This document shows, piece by piece, positions 6,070 to 7,998 of a stretch of DNA of 7,998 bases. How positions within the stretch are numbered: position 1 is the first letter of the stretch; the number at the start of each line of letters is the position of its first letter. The translations under genes were made by a program, and so were the position numbers. The notes beneath the pieces were generated by a model. It had not been told where the DNA came from, made no database searches, and worked only from the letters and a program-made list of their open reading frames with translations. This stretch comes from Clostridia bacterium. Its GTDB lineage: Bacteria > Bacillota > Clostridia > Christensenellales > CAG-1252. The DNA is taken from contig JAFTBD010000124.1 of NCBI GenBank assembly GCA_017455385.1, positions 1 through 7,998 on the forward strand. Direction: 5' to 3'.

Positions 6070-6099
6070 CTCCCTGCTTTTTCGCGGGGAGTTTTTTTT
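6070..6099 (+). terminator. Intrinsic terminator after the coaD operon
   Basis: CTCCCTGC (6070-6077) pairs with GCGGGGAG (6084-6091) in an 8-bp stem with one T-G wobble and a six-base TTTTTC loop. Eight consecutive T follow (6092-6099). It begins 21 bases after the coiled-coil gene stop. It closes the coaD transcript and separates it from the membrane-protein gene, which must then have its own promoter. Confidence 0.94.
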
Positions 6100-6101
6100 A
6101 C

Positions 6102-6130
6102 GATAATATGCGCGTCGACGGCATATATAT
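6102..6130 (+). promoter_or_regulatory. Possible promoter for the SpoVV/YlbJ-like gene
   Basis: The 35 bases between the terminator T-run and the chosen ATG (6135) must hold a promoter if the gene is expressed. CATATATA at 6122-6129 resembles the sigma-E -10 consensus CATACANT at about six of eight positions. ATA at 6103-6105 matches the core of its -35 at a suitable spacing. B. subtilis ylbJ belongs to the sigma-E regulon, which makes this plausible. A housekeeping reading of TATATA (6124-6129) lacks a good -35. The AT-rich sequence makes both weak. Confidence 0.25.
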
Positions 6131-6134
6131 CGTT

Positions 6135-7079
6135 ATGCACGTTCGGAAAGCGGCTGTTTTCGTATTCTTTTTGCTCTTATTGATGCTGCTCGCGCCGTCT
6201 CGGTATTTTGACTCGGTGAAAGGCGGCGTATTGCTTTTCACCGCTTCGGTGCTTCCGTCGATGCTTCCTTATTTTTTCTTCACCAAGATCTTTACGTCGG
6301 TCGGTGGTGCTTCGGGGATCTCTTCTACGGTCGGGAAACCGTTCTCGAAAATGTACGGTGTCTCACCCGTTTGCGGATATGCTTTCGTGATGAGCCTGCT
6401 CAGCGGTTATCCCGTCGGAGCGCGGGTGGTTGGGGACTTATACGAAAAAGGATGTATCAGTCGCGAAGACGTCCTGCGCGCAAGTGCTTTCGCCTCCACG
6501 AGCGGTAGCATGTTCGTGCTCGGGAGCGTGGGCTCCGCGATACTCGGAAACGTGAAAATGGGATGGGTGATATTGCTCTCCCATTATCTCGGCGCGATAG
6601 CGAATGGTTTTTTGTTTTGTCTGCGAAAAAGGAAAGTCCCGAAGACAGCCGCGTCTCTGCTCTCGATGTCTTCCGCCGATAACCTTCTTTCCGATGCGAT
6701 GTACGAGAGCGTGCTTTCCCTTGCCCTCGTAGGCGGATTTATCGCCGTCACCAATTTATTGGCGGATATGGCGGCGGACGTCCTCGCTGTCATCGGTGTG
6801 CGTATCGCGAAAGAGGGGAATATCCTGTCCGGGCTGTTTTTTGCATTTTTCGAGGTGACGAGAGGGTGTGTGGTCTTCTCGACCTGCGCGTTACCTCCTT
6901 ATCTCATCGCGGCACTAGCGGCGACGGCGATCTCCTTCGGTGGGCTCTCCGTCGTATTTCAAACGGTGGCATTCGTCGGCAAGGCAGGGGTAGGCGTCGG
7001 AAAAATACTGCTCAGGAAGGCTGCGCAGGCGATCATTACGTTCGTTATTTGTTTGGGGATCGGGGCGCTCGTGTTATAA
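6135..7079 (+). CDS. ylbJ: SpoVV/YlbJ-like sporulation membrane protein (nucleoside-recognition Gate fold)
   Basis: A 314-residue polytopic membrane protein. Hydrophobic segments lie at about 5-20, 31-53, 79-90, 117-139, 143-163, 193-220, 230-240, 250-282 and 295-314. The most diagnostic stretch is LSGYPVGARVVGDLYEKGCI (89-108), the YlbJ signature. FFEVTRG (238-244) and SFGGLSVVFQ (267-276) mark the second Gate-domain half. In B. subtilis, SpoVV (YlbJ) sits in the outer forespore membrane and is needed to move dipicolinic acid into the forespore. The same role is inferred here and implies sporulation ability. At 314 residues it is shorter than the roughly 400 of B. subtilis. The frame is open back to a TTG at 6066, but that lies inside the terminator. 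ATG 6108 (323 residues) and ATG 6135 remain; 6135 gives the cleaner N-terminus, and neither has a Shine-Dalgarno. Its stop overlaps the convergent tmcAL stop. Confidence 0.87.
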   Translation: MHVRKAAVFVFFLLLLMLLAPSRYFDSVKGGVLLFTASVLPSMLPYFFFTKIFTSVGGASGISSTVGKPFSKMYGVSPVCGYAFVMSLLSGYPVGARVVGDLYEKGCISREDVLRASAFASTSGSMFVLGSVGSAILGNVKMGWVILLSHYLGAIANGFLFCLRKRKVPKTAASLLSMSSADNLLSDAMYESVLSLALVGGFIAVTNLLADMAADVLAVIGVRIAKEGNILSGLFFAFFEVTRGCVVFSTCALPPYLIAALAATAISFGGLSVVFQTVAFVGKAGVGVGKILLRKAAQAIITFVICLGIGALVL

Positions 7080-7998
7080 AAGGAGCATTCCGCTCTCGAT
7101 ATTCGGAGATTCTTTTGCAATGGCGTAGATTTCGTGTGCTTTGGCATCTATCTCGGCGGATGGGATGCCGCTCTCTTTCGCTTCCGTTTCACCGGTCAGC
7201 ACTTTGCCCGAGTGAGAGAGCAGAGAGAGGATGTCTGTTCGCGCGCGCTTGACCGCGAGCACTTTATAATATGGATCCGCATAGATCTCGTTTTCGAATA
7301 GTTGCTTGGTGATACCGAGCAGGGCACAAGCGAGGATGCGGGAGATGCGCGCTTCGGTGTAGCGTTTACTCGAGACATTGCGCACGAGGTCATCGGCGTT
7401 TTTCGCTTCTTTCGCGAGACGCAGGATGCGGTTCTCGATGCCTTCCGATACGTCGTTGATGCGTTTAAGACCTTCGGGACTCATTGTCAGCAAACGATAA
7501 AGAAGAAGGGGAGACAGGTGATCGCTCCCGACTGCTTTGACGTCGTCCAAGACGAAAGCGGGTAGCGCTTTTCCGTAGATCTCGGCGGTACTGCCGTTCT
7601 CCACTGCGCGTCGTATGGCGGAAGCGGAAGGGGCGGAGGGGTCGATCGTATCGTCGTGATAGTTTCCTTTGCGTCTAACGGTGAAGGGGGTGATGCCGCC
7701 GCGGCGTAATGCCGAGCGAACGTACTCGATCGCGAGGATGTTATTCGGCAAGGTCGGATCCGCGATAACGATATCGTGCTCCTCGGCGTAGTGCAGGAAA
7801 GCCTGCGCTCTTGCCACGGGGTAGGAGCACCCCATATCGAGGAGAGCACGGATCTCATCCGACATGCTTTCCGGTTCTTCATTAAGGATGCGAGCAGCGT
7901 TTTCTATCGCCGTGAGGTCTCCGCTCTCGCTGCCGAAACAGATGTATTTCTCGTCTGCATCGAGGGCGGCAAGCAATTTCACGGCCGCGTCGGCGAAC
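7074..7998 (-). CDS. tmcAL: tRNA(Met) cytidine acetate ligase TmcAL, 5' end outside window
   Basis: TmcAL (YlbM in B. subtilis) activates acetate with ATP and forms N4-acetylcytidine at the wobble base of elongator tRNA-Met. The 307 residues visible are the C-terminal three quarters of a protein usually near 400. The missing N-terminus should carry the nucleotidyltransferase HxGH motif. The frame is open to the window edge (FADAAVKLLAAL), and the GTG at 7982-7980 that could look like a start is an internal valine. ICFGSESGDL matches the family CFGSE-GD motif. LPNNILAIEYVRSAL, then RRKGNYHDD, then SASAIRRAV are the other signatures, in the family order. The C-terminal helical domain follows. 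The gene is convergent with the SpoVV-like gene, and both stops lie in TTATAA (7074-7079). No intrinsic terminator is visible downstream on the minus strand. A ylbM gene near ylbH, ylbI and ylbJ matches B. subtilis. Confidence 0.92.
   Translation of the reverse strand, partial: FADAAVKLLAALDADEKYICFGSESGDLTAIENAARILNEEPESMSDEIRALLDMGCSYPVARAQAFLHYAEEHDIVIADPTLPNNILAIEYVRSALRRGGITPFTVRRKGNYHDDTIDPSAPSASAIRRAVENGSTAEIYGKALPAFVLDDVKAVGSDHLSPLLLYRLLTMSPEGLKRINDVSEGIENRILRLAKEAKNADDLVRNVSSKRYTEARISRILACALLGITKQLFENEIYADPYYKVLAVKRARTDILSLLSHSGKVLTGETEAKESGIPSAEIDAKAHEIYAIAKESPNIESGMLLL

Noticed and set aside
6113..6120. CGTCGACG palindrome upstream of the SpoVV-like gene as an operator
   Set aside because: An 8-base palindrome is expected by chance in a window this size, and no second copy or known operator match was seen.
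6066..6134. Upstream TTG start (6066) for the SpoVV-like gene
   Set aside because: The TTG lies in the terminator region, and the first codons would run through the hairpin and T-run. The resulting N-terminus does not look like the family.
7086..7120. Small inverted repeats after the SpoVV-like stop (GAGC/GCTC, TCTC/GAGA) with a TTTT run as a terminator
   Set aside because: The stems are only four base pairs and the T-run is short, so this is too weak to call an intrinsic terminator.
7980..7982. GTG at 7982-7980 (minus strand) as the true start of TmcAL
   Set aside because: The frame stays open to the window edge, and the upstream residues FADAA match the family just before the CFGSE motif. 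The gene is simply cut by the window.

Overview
The window is a densely packed bacterial chromosome segment with no rRNA, tRNA, CRISPR array or mobile element. By eye the base composition is slightly above half G+C. Gene content and order point to an endospore-forming lineage of Bacillota, probably an uncultured Clostridia relative. The order rsmD, coaD, a coiled-coil gene, a SpoVV/YlbJ-type membrane protein and a convergent tmcAL matches the B. subtilis ylbH-ylbI-ylbJ-ylbM neighbourhood. The standard genetic code fits every gene.

Layout. (1) 1-2925: the 3' end of an ATP synthase operon (atpD C-terminus, then atpC overlapping it by 4 bases), followed after 15 bases by an aconitase-family hydratase with its own good Shine-Dalgarno sequence, so probably co-transcribed. 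(2) 2958-5075: alanine racemase, 5-formyltetrahydrofolate cyclo-ligase and RsmD, chained by 8- and 4-base overlaps. (3) 5080-6099: a strong promoter, coaD, a coiled-coil protein of unknown function, and a strong intrinsic terminator. (4) 6135-7079: a SpoVV/YlbJ-like membrane protein. (5) 7074-7998, minus strand: tRNA(Met) cytidine acetate ligase TmcAL, cut by the window edge; its stop overlaps the spoVV-like stop in one TTATAA palindrome.

The individual proteins are mostly conventional housekeeping products: energy conservation, cell-wall D-alanine, folate, rRNA and tRNA modification, coenzyme A, and a probable sporulation transporter. The unexplained signal is in gene starts. Genes inside operons mostly have clear Shine-Dalgarno sequences. 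The three genes placed to begin a transcript (alr, coaD, spoVV-like) lack one and instead have a -10-like hexamer 5-7 bases before the ATG. This is the spacing expected of leaderless mRNAs. The coaD case is the clearest, with a consensus -35 and a 17-base spacer. In addition, alr carries a perfect terminator-like hairpin plus T-run inside its first 27 codons, and a consensus extended -10 promoter inside its 3' end. Together these suggest control based on where a transcript begins. That reading is inference and would need transcript 5'-end mapping.
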